In this document: piece after piece, positions 33,586 to 46,689 of the stretch
How the letters are laid out: each line of letters opens with the position of its first letter
Numbering within the stretch: the first letter of the stretch is position 1
Assembly (NCBI GenBank): GCA_037074615.1
Contig: CM073557.1
Location: 9,626,501-9,690,500, forward strand
DNA: 64,000 nt
Source of the DNA: Leucaena leucocephala
Lineage: Eukaryota > Streptophyta > Magnoliopsida > Fabales > Fabaceae
Reading direction: 5' to 3'
Translations under genes and position numbers: made by a program
The notes under the pieces: model-generated
Told to the model about the DNA's origin: nothing
Database searches by the model: none
What the model saw: the letters and a program-made list of their open reading frames with translations, nothing else

Positions 33586-36500
33586 TGTAACATCCTTACT
33601 TTCATACGTCTTAGGGATTATTCAGTTGTGTTTAGAACCACTTACAAGACCTTGGAAGTTCATTAGCTAAATCTGGAATTTTACTCTTTCTCGGGTTACT
33701 GTTCATATGGTATTCTAGATTACGCAATGAACTTCGAAAAATCATAACTAATTCTAGAAAACTCAGAATGAAGTGGTTCAAAAAGTTACGTGAAGATAAC
33801 ATCTTGAAATTTAAGGGAAAAATAATTTTCAGACCAAATGATTATCCAATTAATAAAGTTTATTCTCCAAAGTTTACTGTTCATTTAGTCAAAAATCTGG
33901 AAAATAGATTCTGGTCCCTTAATTTGGAAAATCAGTTCTCTTTGTACTGACATCCAAATAAAGTATTCTTGGTGTCAAAACGAACTTGGCATGTCATCTA
34001 AATGTCTATAAAATTTCATACATTTATTCCATCATGTACTATTTTTCATTACATCATGACCACCACTACTTATATTGGTCATACAGCAACATTACACATT
34101 CACATAACATATATACTATCTAATCCCTAGCTTTCCTTCATGCTTCATCATCCTCTTTCATCATTCATAAACCTATGGGATTGGGATTATATGGAAAGGG
34201 ATGAGATTTGGGGGGAAATCTCAGTAGCAAATGGTACTAAACAATGCATGCATTAATGTAACTACTTGTGCTTGCTTGTGAAAGTGTTACTATTGTGTCA
34301 TGTGCATGCTTCCATGTTACATATAAAATACAATTGGCCAAAGTAAACATATAAATAGAGCTTCATACATAAGCACATAGGAAACACAATTCAATCAAGC
34401 CATAGCACAACCAAGCATAACATTCAATGCATACAAGTTTAGGATAAGTTTACTACCTTGAACACTTGACCTTCTTTCACCTTAACTTGCTTCTTTCTTC
34501 TCACTTTCCTTGAACATGTGGCTGCCTCTATTGGATCATACCAATCAATTCCAAACATCACATAATCATTCATCTATTACAATCTAACTTCATTGAGCAT
34601 TAAACTCACTTTAACTAACATAACTTCTTCTTGAACATTAATCTCATTAACTTTCCTTAATCTTAACCAATGGACTTGGTCTTTGAATCAATTGATGTAT
34701 TGATTTTACCCTACACAATTTCATCTTTTGAATCCATTTATGAGCTTAGAATCATGAAATTCCAGCTCCTTCATCACATTCTATACAGAACTGAAACTTC
34801 ACTTAATTATTTCAAAAATTCTCATTTTGATTCCAATGCTTCCCATACTTGTTTCTCTACTTTATCTCACACAACCTTTCCTTTTAAAACTATTGGAAGC
34901 ATCAAAATCATGAAATTCCAATCATTGTTCATGCGAGTGAACAGTAATAGAGAAGGATTTCAAAAACTACAATCTTAGAATTTCATTGCTTTCAAGGTTC
35001 AAAACCTTTCCAATCCTACACAAAATCATCATCTAAATTCAATGGAAGCATTAAATCATTGAAATTCCATTTCCTTCCCTCATGAACAGTGCAGACCGAA
35101 CAGGTTCCATTAAGGCAAAGTCAAGAATATCAACTTGATTCAACAACCAATCTCTAAATTAGCTTGTTTAAGCTTCATTCATATGTTTCTAACTTTAATT
35201 TCTTCTTTCCCCTTTCATCTAAGGTTGTTGGGCAGCACAACACCTTAGAGAAAACTCAAATTTTCTCCCATGAAAACCCTAAGTTCAAGCTCCCAAATCA
35301 AAGGAAAATAAGCTAGGATAGATTGCTTACCTTTAATCTCTAGCTTGCTTGAACTTTAGAACCTTGAATCTTCTTTGTCTTGGCTTGAGTTTTTATTTTG
35401 CAAGAGTTTCCCCAAGGTATCACAAGGCCACGGTTTTGGGCAGAATGAGGGGGTACTTATAGCCAAAATTCAAGAAAAATGAATGGCCAAGATTGATTTT
35501 GTTACTATTTGATTTAAAGGCCCACATTTAATCTTGGATTTAACTTTTTCATAAAAGAATAATTATGACATCATGTGGGACAGATCAAGGGACACCTCAA
35601 GGGGTTAGGTGGTGTGCTCATAGTGTAAGAAAGATTCTGGAAAAATTTTAGTCCAATGCGGTACCGATCAAAGCAGTTTCACAACAACCGGACTGTTTTA
35701 TGTTCTGAATTTCTCTATAATATACTAGGATATGTATTCTGTCATAGAAATCAATGTCTAGGCTTCTCATACCCTTGACATGGTTATACTGAGCATTTAT
35801 CTGCCATCCATTCCTTGGTAAATGACCAAAATACCCTTGGTGTCCTTTCTTACACTATATTAACCCTAAGGGCAAAATCGTCATTTTACCCCTCTTTATA
35901 CTGGCTCAGGGTGTATCTGGGCTCAACTAATCATATTTATACCATGTACCACGTTTTTAGCTTGTCCCAGGTGACCAAAATGCCCTTCATCCATCTCTGG
36001 TACAATTTGGGCATCTAAGGCCATTTTTGTAATTTCGCACTTTTTCTGGACACTGGCCCCTTCTACTGATGGACTGGTACCCTGGATTTTGGGCCCTTCT
36101 TGATGTCATCATGGGCCTATATATGAGGTCATCTAATCTCATTCTATCCAAGTTTACATACCGATAAATTCTATTATCGGATCACGGGTGTTATCAAACT
36201 CCCGTCAAAATTCACTAATATGTGAATATCTTTTTATACAAAACTTCTTTTGGAGTTCTGTCAGATTCATAACATATGACACTGTAGGGCACACTTTTCT
36301 ATAATTCCCCCACTTATATCTGATGTCCATCGAATCTGATAAAAAATCAGATAACTTTTAGACTATCAGATAATTTTCTGCTGTCTAGAGCCCTAATAAA
36401 ATTTCTGTATTATGCCAGATTAACCAGCGTAACTTCCTCTATTTACTGATAGAATATGGGACTGTAAAACTTCTAGGCAGTTATAACCCTTTTCGGGCTA

Positions 36501-36737
36501 ATCTTTCTATAATTACAATTTTGCCCTTGAACTTTTTACTTAATTACATTTAAGTCCCTTAACTTTTAGAAATTACCACTTTTAGCCCAAATCTTATTTC
36601 TACTTTTCATTTTAGTCCTTCTCTTCCTTAAAGAATCATCTAACCTTTATTATTTCTTCTGATGTTCATCATAATCCTTTTCAAGCCTCTTTCCACTATC
36701 AGTACTATAAGGATAGGGAAAAATTAGGATATGACAC
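33586..36737 (-). repeat. Solo LTR L8 (family L), nested in L7
   Basis: A complete 3152 bp LTR, TGTAACATCC to GGATATGACA, with the hairpin at 34203-34222 and a minus-strand TATA-like element (CTATAAGTAC) near 35453-35463. Left flank CATAG (33581-33585), right flank CACAA (36738-36742); uninterrupted copies read 'ccatagcacaaccaagc', so the insertion split this word and the duplication has two transitions. Confidence 0.82.
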
Positions 36738-38809
36738 ACAACACAACCAAGCATAACATGTAATGAATACAAGTTTAGGATAAATTTACTACCTGACATG
36801 TAGCCTTTGGTCTAAGGTTCCTTCTTTTTATAGGTCAGAGCCTATACATAGTATAATAATATCTTCATTATTATCCTATCAGTATAGCTCTACTTAACTC
36901 ATGTTTAACTTGAGACAGTACCCCTAATCTGACATTCCCTATCTTTCTTTATATTCACGGCTAACCTTATCAAGAGAGATATTTCTCTACTATAACTATT
37001 AACTTCATAAGAACAATCCTCTAATTTATTAGAGCAGGGACTAGAATAACTTACTTACCTTATTCCTAAGCTCTACTAAGTTCATAAGCTCCTTGGACTG
37101 CTCCTAGCTCCAATAAAACTCCTCCTTTCTTTCTTTTTCTTCCTTTCTTTCTCTCTTCTTTCTCTTCTTTTCCCTTTGCTTGGACATAGGAATGAAGTGA
37201 GGAGGAATGGGTTATTTATAGTTGAGTGGAGGTGGAATGGATGGCTCAGATTGAATCGTGATGAATGGATCAGATCGCTTAGCTTCCTCAAGAAGCCTTG
37301 CCTGTATCATCACATGACATCCTCCTCCTCAATGACTCATCAAAGTGACATCATCCATGGGACACCTCACATGCTAGGTGGTGCAATAGTGGGGCCCTTG
37401 GGACACCTCACTAGCTGACTCAGCATTTCCAGAGAATTCCAAAGTCCTTTCTTGGAATGAACGGCTAAGATTGTGCCACATGTCCTTAGCTTTTTTCTTC
37501 TTTTTCTAGGCTCATGACATGTGGCACCTTGTGGGTCTCATGAGGATACCTTTTATGCCACCTCATGTTTATGGATGAGTCTAAAGCTTTATCTAATCAC
37601 TTTTCCCAGTTCTATCTTTGACCGGGTAACTTTACTTTATTGAAAAAGTACTAAACTAATACTTTAATGCCACTTGGACTCAAAACACTCTTAGGCAGCG
37701 TTTTTGGACCTTTGGGAATGTCATATTGGGTCTCTAATTAAGCCCAAGCACTCTGGTGGTTCGATTCACAAGAAATATCCCTTAGAAAATTACCAAAATA
37801 CCCTTGGTGTCATTTCCTGCACTATATTGGCCCTAAGGGCAAAATTGTCTTTTCACACTTCCTTATACTGCCTTAGGCCTATACTGGCTCTAACTAATCA
37901 TATTTATACTATATCCCACATTTTTAGCCTATCCTAGTTGACCAAAATCCCCTCCATCTATCTCTGGTACACTTTGAGCACATAGGGGTATTTTCGTAAT
38001 TTTGCACTTTTTCTAGACATTGGCCCCTTCTGATGTGGACTGGTACCCTGGGTTTTGGTCCCTTCTTGGCATTATCATGGGCCTATATATAAGGTCATCT
38101 GATCTCATTCTATCTAGCCTTACATACCGATAAGTTCCATTATCGGATCACGGGTGTTACCAAACTCTCGTCAAAATTCACTAATATGGGGATAACTTTT
38201 TATACAGAACTTGTTCCGGGGTTCTGTTAGATCCATGACATCTGACAATATAGGCACACTTTCCTGTAATTCTCCCACTTATATATGAAGTCTATGAGAT
38301 CTGATAAAATTTTAGAAAACTTTTAGACTATCAGATAAATATATGTTGTCTAGAGCCCTAATAAAATTTTTGTATCATGCTAGATTAACCAGTGCAACTT
38401 CCTTTTTTTACTGATGGAATATGGGACTAAAATACTTCCAGGCAATTCTAACCCTTTTCGGGCTGACCTTTCCATGATTTCAATTTTGCCCTTGAACTTT
38501 TTACTTAATTCCATTCAAGTCCCTTAACTTTTAGAAATTACCACTTTTGGCCCAACATTTATTTCTACCTTAACTTTTGGCCTTTAAACTTTTCCACTTT
38601 GCGTTTAGGTCCCTCTCCTTTTTCAAAAAGACCATTATGCCCCCAGGGACTTTTACTATTTACAATTTAGTGCTTGAACTCTCATTATTTGTAGTTTCGT
38701 TCATAAACATCATTTGTATACTTCTGGGACTCCTGCTCAACAGGGCCTGGTAGCCTACCTTTTTTAGGCTACATACTGGGCTTCTAGGCCTAAAAATTGG
38801 GAAGTGACA
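36738..38809 (-). repeat. Family-L LTR copy L7, right part
   Basis: Continues L7 to its terminus GAAGTGACA at 38809 (decayed GGATATGACA). It includes the C/T tract at about 37120-37175 and the minus-strand TATA box near 37213-37222 ('ggttatttatag' on the top strand). L7 totals about 2.9 kb. Confidence 0.8.
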
Positions 38810-39508
38810 TTTAGATGGCAATGCAAGGCTAAGCTGTTGTGCTCTCTTAGAGATGATGCTGAACCAAAATCCTTAAGCTGAACAAGGAGTTCATTGTATT
38901 TTTAATTCAGAGTTAAATATATCGAGTTGGTGTAGTTAGCTTTGTAATTACTAATGCAATTAGAGTACTAGATGACAAAGAAGTAGAAAATTGAGTTGGA
39001 TTTCTTATTTATGCATAACTTAACTTTGATTAATTCTCATCTTTGATCAAGTTAAACATAGTTGTGATTAATTGAAGTAATTCTGTTTAATTCATATTCT
39101 ACTAACTCTAAGTTGAATGATTCATTATCTCTATTAATGTCTGCGAGTTGTAGCTTTAATTAAGATTTAGCTAGCGAGTTGTTAGCTAACATATTCTAAT
39201 TCAACTGATATATACTCCTCATATTCTGTGGATAATGAAGGTAAGGTAATCTCCAAGGGAACACACTTGTTATTCATTTATCTCATCATCATAAACACTT
39301 AAAAGCATAAACAATAGTTTAGGATTTGTTTTCAGTAGTTAGATTGCAACTCATCAAACACTATCTCTTTAACTTGTTCATTTGTTGCTTATTAGATTAA
39401 TTAGGAACTTCTACATCCATTTAGGCTCCTTGTGAATCGACCTAGGTTAGCCTCCATTTTACTATTGGTTAGCTTAGTTTTGTTTGATAATTAAAATAAC
39501 AATTATCA
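38810..39508 (+). repeat. LTR of tRNA-Asp-primed gypsy element, right part
   Basis: Ends TTATCA at 39508, three bases before a tRNA-Asp-type primer site. The last about 115 bp match, in inverse orientation, 59617-59710 (shared 'gaatcgacctaggttagcct'). A splice-donor-like 'gaaggtaagg' is at about 39236-39245. An inverted repeat TGATAATT/AATTATCA lies at the very end. Confidence 0.7.
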
Positions 39509-39511
39509 AAA

Positions 39512-39529
39512 TGGCACTATTGCCAGAGA
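39512..39529 (+). promoter_or_regulatory. Primer-binding site, tRNA-Asp type, decayed
   Basis: TGGCACTATTGCCAGAGA compares with TGGCGCCGTTGCCGGGGA, the site used by plant Athila/Tat-type gypsy elements; all differences are transitions. It fixes the LTR end at 39508. Confidence 0.75.
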
Positions 39530-39534
39530 ATGAG

Positions 39535-41775
39535 ACAACTTTGTCAATCAGTCAATTACCACCCATATAGCATCATGCTTAGTAGGAGTCATAGGCAGTC
39601 CTTTAACAAAATCCATGGCAATACTGTCCCATTTCCACTCAGGTATCTCTTGTAGTTGTAACTTTCCTGCTGGCCTTTAATGTTCAACCTTTACTTTTTG
39701 ACATGTTAAGCACTTGGATACATAAACCACAACATCCTTCTTCAATCCAGGCCACCAAAATAAACTTTTAACATCATGATACATCTTGGTCATGCCTGGA
39801 TGTACTGTATATTTGCTTTTATGTGCCTCATCTAAGATCTTCTCTCTAAATCCTATTGCATTGGGAGTATATGGTCGTCCCATAAATCGTAGCAATCCCT
39901 CTTGGGAGACATCAAAATTTCTAGTTTCCCCTTTTTCTAGCTTATTCTTGAAAATCTCTACGAGCTTATCATGCTCTTAAGCTTCTTTTATCTCATCCTC
40001 AATGAAAGCTTTAATCTGTATTCTTCCATAAGAGTTTTTTGCTATTTGCATTTGGTATAAAGGACTCTAATCTCTAACATCTTCTATAAATTCTAACTCT
40101 TTGATCATTAGACTTGCCACCTGCATCACCTTTCTTCTTCAGGCATCAGCTACAATATTTGCTTTTCCTGGATGGTACTTAATTTGGAAATCATAATCCT
40201 TCAGAAATTTCATCCATCTCTGATCCCTCATGTTCAATTCTTTCTGATCTTGCACATACTTCAGGCTTTTATGGTCACAGTATAATTCTATGGTTGCTCT
40301 ATACAGATGATGTCTCCAGAACTTGAGAGCATACACTATCGCTGTAAGCTCCAGATCATGAGTGGGATAGTTTTCTTCATATGGCTTTAGCTATCAAGAA
40401 GCGTAGGCTACCACTCGACCCTGATGCATTAATACACATCCCAACCCCTACTTGCTAGCATCAGTATAGACTATATAAGTCTGAGTTGGGTCTAGAATAA
40501 TCAGCAAAGGAGTCATGGTCAATCTCTACTTTAATTCTTAAAAAATAGCATCGTACTTCTCATCCCACTTGAATTGTTAGTTCTTTCTTGTCAACTTGGT
40601 TAACTGCAAAGCAATTTGAGAAAAGTCCTTAATAAATATTCTATAATACCCTGTTAAGCCTAGAAAACATCTAATCTCTATCACCGTCCTTAGCTTTTCC
40701 CAGCTCAATACTGCTTCAACTTTGCTAGGCTCTACAGCTACCCCTTCTTGGGATATGACATGACTGAGAAATTTGACATCTTGAATCCAAAACTCACATT
40801 TACTAAGCTTAGTATAGAGTCATTTTTCTTTAAAAGTATTAAGAACAATTATCAAATGCTCTTCATGCTCTTTTGCAGATTTGGAGTACACTAGAATATC
40901 ATCAATAAAGACCACAACAAATTGATCTAGATAAGGCTTGAAGATTCTATTCATAAAATCCATAAAAATTACAGGTGCATTCATCAGACCAAAGGGTATT
41001 ACTACAAATTCAAAATGACTGTAGCGAGTCCTAAAAGCAGTCTTTGATATCATCTGCTTTGATCTTGAGTTGGTGATAACCTAATCTCAGATAACTCTTG
41101 GAGAATAAACTTGCTCCAACCAACTGGTCTAACATATTATCTCCGGGGAAGAGGGTACTTATTCTTAACAATAATCTTATTCAACTCCCTATAGTCAATG
41201 TATAGTCTGAGACTACCATCATTATTCTTAATGAATAACACTGGAGCACCCCGCGAAGAAATACTGGGTCAGATGAAACCCTTCTTTAAAAGCTCCTTAA
41301 TCTGCTTCTCTAATTCAATCATCTCATTGGAAGCCAAACGATATGGGGCTTTGGACACTATCCAGCTCTAGGTACAATATTAATTACAAACTCTACTTCT
41401 CATTCTGGCAGTAATCCTTGAATCTCCTTTGGAAAAACTTCAGGATATTCTTTAACTACTAGAATTGTTTCAATCCCTTGTTCTAATTTTGTTTGAATAG
41501 AAAAGAAGATCATATATCCTTGACATCCTTTTCATAAATATTTATCTGCCTGAGCCTCTGTTATGAAATTTAGTCTCACTTCTAGTTTCACATTTACGGC
41601 TTGTGGACAAAGAACTAGATTCTTGTTCTTACAGTCCAATATCACATTATTGGCAGACAACTAGTTTAGTCCAATTATGACATCAATCTCATGGAAAGGC
41701 ATACATATCAGGTATAGAGTAGTGCAACAATGCTTATATTGAATAATACTATTTAGTCAAACATCTAATGTAACT
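39535..41775 (-). pseudogene. Chromovirus-type Ty3-gypsy pol relic
   Basis: The minus strand contains, in order, the protease C-terminus (41775-41560: EIDVIIGLN, a stop where W is expected, then LSANNVILDC), reverse transcriptase (about 41345-40820: KAPYRLASNEMIELEKQI, RLYIDYRELNKI, FVVIPFGLMNAP and the catalytic FIDDILVYS), RNase H (40336-40139: CDHKSLKYV … NIVADA), integrase zinc finger (39895-39677: HPGMTKMYHDV … CLTCQ) and the first part of the integrase core (EWKWDSIAMDFVKGLPMTPT, to about 39540). Frames are interrupted by stops. Gag and the integrase C-terminus with chromodomain are missing; the right edge is cut by LTR L9 and the left edge abuts a foreign primer site. The motifs fit the Tekay/Del-like group, the likely source of long-LTR families, but the lineage is not proven. 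Confidence 0.9.
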
Positions 41776-43862
41776 TGAAACATCCTAATTTTTGTACGTC
41801 TTAGGGACTAAACAGTAGTATCTGGAACTATGTTTAAGGCTATTGAAGTCAAATTACACAATATGGAATTTTACTCTAGTGAGTACTGTTCACAGTGCAA
41901 AATCCAAAGAAGTGACTTGACTTCGAAAAATCATAACTATTTCTAAAAAAATAGAAATAAAGTGGTTCAAATTGCTACAGGAAGCTAACTTAATGGTATT
42001 TAAGGGAAAAATAGCTCATTGACCACGCCTTTACCAGGTCAATGTCGGTCAATGTTCCAATTTTACTGTTCACCTAACGTTTTCCCCTGATTCCAGCATT
42101 TTTGGTCCTAATTTTGAAAATCCATATCTCCATGTGTAGACATCCAAATGAGACATTCTATATATCAAATCGAAGCTTGGCATGCCTACTATTTACTAGA
42201 AAAATATCATACATTTATTAAATATTGACTATTTATAATTATAGCTCAAATGTCACTACCTTACCACGAGTTAGCGTTCACAGTGACAATTTCTAGCAAT
42301 TATACATACATGAATCACATATCAATCATCCTAAATAATTAATGTCTCTTCATGCATCTTTCTCTTCTCCATCTTGAGAAGACCTACTGTAATTGGATTG
42401 ATATGGAAGGGGTGAGATTTCTGGAAAATCTCAGTAGTAAATAGTATCAAATAATGCATGCATTAATGTTAATACTTGTGCTTGCTTGTGAAAGTGTTAA
42501 CATTGCTTAATGTGCATGCTTCCATGTAACATATGAAATATAATTGGCCAAAGTAATCATAGGAACAGAGCTTCATACATAAGCACATATGCAACACCAT
42601 TCAATAAAGCCATAACACAATCAAGCATAACATTCAATGCATACAAGTTTAGGATAAGTTTACTACCTTACATGTAGCCTTTCCTCTAGCTCTTAGCCTT
42701 TGTTCTAAGGTTCCTTCTTTTCATAGGTTAGAGCCTATACATAGCATAATAGTATATTCATTATTATTCTATCTAGTATAGCTTACTTAACTCATTCTTA
42801 ACTTAAGGTAATACCCTTAATTTGACATTCTCCTAACTTTCTTTATGTCCATAACTAACCTTATCAAGAGAGATATTTCTCTATTATACTACTAAATTCA
42901 TAAGAACAATCCTCTAATTTATCAGAGCAGGGACTAGAATAACTTACTTACCTTATTCCTAAGCTTGTCAAGTCCCTAAGTTCCTTGGATTGGTCTTAGC
43001 TCTACCAGAACTCCTTCTTTCTTTCTCTTTCTCTCTTTCTCTCTTCTTTCTCTTGTTTTTCCATGCTTGGCCTTGGGAATGAAGTGAGGGGGAGTGGGGT
43101 ATTTATAGTTGAGTGGAGGTAGAATGGATGGTCTATATTGAATCACAATGAACGTCTCAGATCACTTAGCTTCCTCAAGAAGCTTTGCCTACATCATCAC
43201 GATGACATCATAATCTTAGATTACTCGTCAAAATGACATCATCCATGGGACACCTCACATGCTAGGTGGCATAATGGTGGGGCCCTTAGGACACCTCACC
43301 AGCTGACTCAGTGATTCCAGAGAATTCCAGAGTCTTTTCTTGGAATAAATGGCTGAGATTGTGCCACATGTCCTTTAACTTTTTCTTCTTTTTCTAGACT
43401 CATGACATGTGGGGCCTTGTGGGTCCCATGAAGACACCTTTTATGCCACCTCATGGTTCTAGATGAGTCTCAAGCCTTATCTGATCACTTTCCTCAGTTT
43501 TATCTTTGATCGGGTAACTTTACTTTATTGAAAAGGTACTAAACTAATATTTTAATGTTACTTGGGTCATCATCCCTCTTTGCTACGTTTTTGGACCCTT
43601 GGAATGCTATCTTGGCCTCTAATCAAGCTGAAGCACTCTGGTGTCTCAATTCCCAAGAAACATCCCTTTCTTTTTCAAAATGACCATTATGGCCCCAGGG
43701 ACTTTTACTATTTATAATTTAGTCTCTAAACTTTCACTTACTTGCAGTTTAGTCCCTAAACATCATATGTATACTTCTGTGACTTTTGCTAAATAAGGCC
43801 TGGTAGGATAACTTTTTCAGGCTATATATTGGGCTTCTAGGCCTAAAAACTGGGATATGACA
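41776..43862 (-). repeat. Family-L LTR copy L9 (internally deleted)
   Basis: From TGAAACATCC (decayed TGTAACATCC) to GGGATATGACA, only 2087 bp. Near 43665 the sequence jumps from 'cccaagaaacatccc' to 'ctttctttttcaaaatgacc', skipping roughly 0.9 kb present in L7. Hairpin 42414-42432; C/T tract about 43015-43055; minus-strand TATA box near 43097-43108. The flanks (TAACT left, AGTTG right) do not match, so at least one side has been rearranged. Confidence 0.78.
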
Positions 43863-45259
43863 AGTTGCAAGGAGTTGCAATCATACATATCTCATCATCA
43901 ACATGATGGTATAATCTCAAGCTCAACCAAACAACATTATCAACAAGCCAACATACAACCAAGCATACATGAAATTACAATTAGGTATTCTTGCTACCTG
44001 TTAGATATGCTTGTTAAGGTCTTCTTGAGATGATTTCCTTCCTTCACAAATGTCAAAACCTAGCCATTGCAAAGCAATATCAAGTTACAACCCAACTTGA
44101 AAACAAATCCAAGACTAGGTTTTCACTAACTTCTATTCTTTCTCTATTTTATGTTTCATACTTCCATCTTTCCAAAATAAATTCTCATGTTTCATTTCCA
44201 CATAATTTTTCATGTAGAATCCAAATATTAAACTAAAATTTCCAAAACACATCAAAACCCCCAGCTCTTGACCGAAGTGAATGCTCTTATTTTCCAAAAT
44301 TCACATTTTGATTCCAATGCTTCCAATTCTTGTTCTCCTACTTTATCCCCACACAAATTTCTATTTTAAACTCATTGGAAACATCAAAATCATGAAATTC
44401 CAACATATGAATAGTATCATGCACAGTAGCAGCAATGAACACAAAACCCTAACTTCATGCATACTTGGATTCCCAAACTTATACCACTTGATTCTAGCTC
44501 GTTTGAGCTTATCTAAACTATCCATAACATAAAACTCATATTCTAACCACATATGGATAGCACTTATAGAAGTAACCACAAGGGAAATATGGTACAAAAA
44601 CCCCTTAAAATCAAGAGCCAACTTGTTAGAATAAAGCTCAAGATCAAGGGAGATGATTCCTTAATTGTTGCTTTAAGTTGTGTGCTTCTTTCTTCGTTGA
44701 ATAGAAATTTTGCAAAAGGTTCCCTATGGTTGTCAAGCATGAAGAAACCAATCTGAATAGGGGGTATTTATAGATGAGCTTGAGTGGAAATAGATGGCCA
44801 AGATTGATTTGGTTACTATTTGATCTAATGGTCCATATTCATTCTTACACAAGCTTGCCCTAGAAGCCATGCCTTTTGACGCCATGCATGGCATCATTTA
44901 GGGGCATGTTTGGTTGGAAAAAGGCAATTATACTTATAGGAAAAATTCCAGTCCAGTCCGATACCGATTGGAACAGTTTTACAAAATCCAGACTGTTTTC
45001 TATTCCTAATTTTTATAATATTCCAGGATATGTATTATGTCCTAGAAACCAGTGTATATGTTCCTCATACCATTGATATTGTTAGACTAAATATTTATCT
45101 GCCATCTATCCATTAGAAAATGACCAAAATACCGTTGGTGTCCTTTCTTGCACTATATAAACTCTAAGGGCATAATTGTCATTTTACCCCTCTTTATTCT
45201 ACCTCAGAGCATATACTAGCTCTGAATAATCATATTTACACTATGTTACACATTTTTTG
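43863..45259 (-). repeat. Family-L LTR copy L10, left part (5'-truncated)
   Basis: Begins abruptly in the middle of an LTR (around 'caagcatacatgaaatt'); the usual first 0.6 kb with the hairpin is missing. TATA-like element on the minus strand near 44763-44772. It is interrupted at 45259 by R1. The small frames here (44030-45076) are not considered genes. Confidence 0.68.
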
Positions 45260-46552
45260 TGTCATATCCAAATTTTTCCCTATCCGTATAGTACTGATAG
45301 TGGAAAAAGGTTTGGAAAGGATTATGACGAAGAACAGAAGAAATGATAAAGGTTAGATATTTTTGAAGAAAGAGAAGGACTAAAATGAAAATTATAAAAG
45401 GTTAAAGGCCAAAAGTTAAAGTAGAAACAAGATTTAGGCCAAAAGTGGTAATTTTCAAAAGTTAAGGGACTTAAATGTAATTAAGTAAAAAGTTCAAGGG
45501 CAAAATTATAATTATATAAAGATGAGCCCGGAAAGGGTTATAACTGCCCATAAGTTTTTCAGTCCCATATTCCATCAATAAATAGAGGAAGTTACACTGG
45601 TTAATTTGACATGATACAGAAATTTTATTAAGGCTCTAGACAGCAGATATTTATCTGATAGTCTAAAAGTTATCTGATTTTTTATCAGATTCTATGGACA
45701 TCAGATATATGTGGCGGAATTACAGGAAAGTGCGCCCTACAGTATCAGATGTTATGAATCTGATAGAACCCCGGAAGAAGTTCTGTATAAAAAGTTATTC
45801 ACATATTAGTGAATTTTGACTGGAGTTTGATAACACCCATGATCCGATAATAGAATTTATCGGTATATAAGCTTAGATAGAATGGGATCAGATGACCTCA
45901 TATATAGGCCCATGATGAGGCCAAGAAGGGACCAAAACCCAGGGTAACAGTCCATCAGTAGAAGAGGCCAGTGTCCAGAAAAAGTGTGAAATTACAAAAA
46001 TGCCCCTAGATGCCCAAATTGTACCAGTGATGGATTGAGGGCATTTTGGCCATTCTGGATAGACCAAAAACATGGGACATAGTATGAATATGATTAATCA
46101 AAGCCAATATATGCCCTAAGGTAGTGTAAAGAGGGGTGAAATGACAATTGTGCCCTTAAGGTTAGTACATTGCAAGAAAGGACACCAAGGGTATTTTGGT
46201 CATTTTTCAAGGGATGGATGGCAAATAAATACTCAGTATAACCATGTCAAGGGTATGAGAATACTAGACATTGATTTCCAGGATATAATACATATCCTGG
46301 TATATTATAGAAAAATTCAGAACAGAAAATAGTCCGATTGTTGTGAAACTGCTCCGATCGATATCGGATTGGACTGAAATTTTTCTAGAAGCTTCCTTAC
46401 ACTATGAGAACCCTTGAGGTGTCCCTTGAGCTGTCCCACATGATGTCATAATTATTCTTTTATGAAAAAGTTAAATCCAAGATTAAATGTGAGCCTTTAG
46501 ATCAAATAGTAACCAAATCATTCTTGGCCATTCATTTTTCTTGGCTTTTGGC

Positions 46553-46560
46553 TATAAATA
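46553..46560 (+). promoter_or_regulatory. LTR TATA box (R1)
   Basis: TATAAATA followed by 'ccccctcattctgccc'. It is the best preserved promoter of the family; homologous positions in other copies also keep TATAAATA or TATTTATA. Confidence 0.65.
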
Positions 46561-46677
46561 CCCCCTCATTCTGCCCAAAACCGTGGACTTGTGATACCTT
46601 GGGGAAACTCTTCCAAAATGAAAACTCAAGCCAAGACAAAGAAGATTCAAGGTTCCAAAGTTCAAGCAAGCTAGAGA

Positions 46678-46689
46678 TTAAAGGTAAGC
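46678..46689 (+). promoter_or_regulatory. Splice-donor-like site downstream of LTR TATA (R1)
   Basis: 'attaaaggtaag' with a donor consensus AAG|GTAAGC, about 125 bp after the TATA box. The same site is in R2 at about 61211-61222 and in minus-sense copies. It suggests a spliced leader RNA, but no acceptor was identified. Confidence 0.4.
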
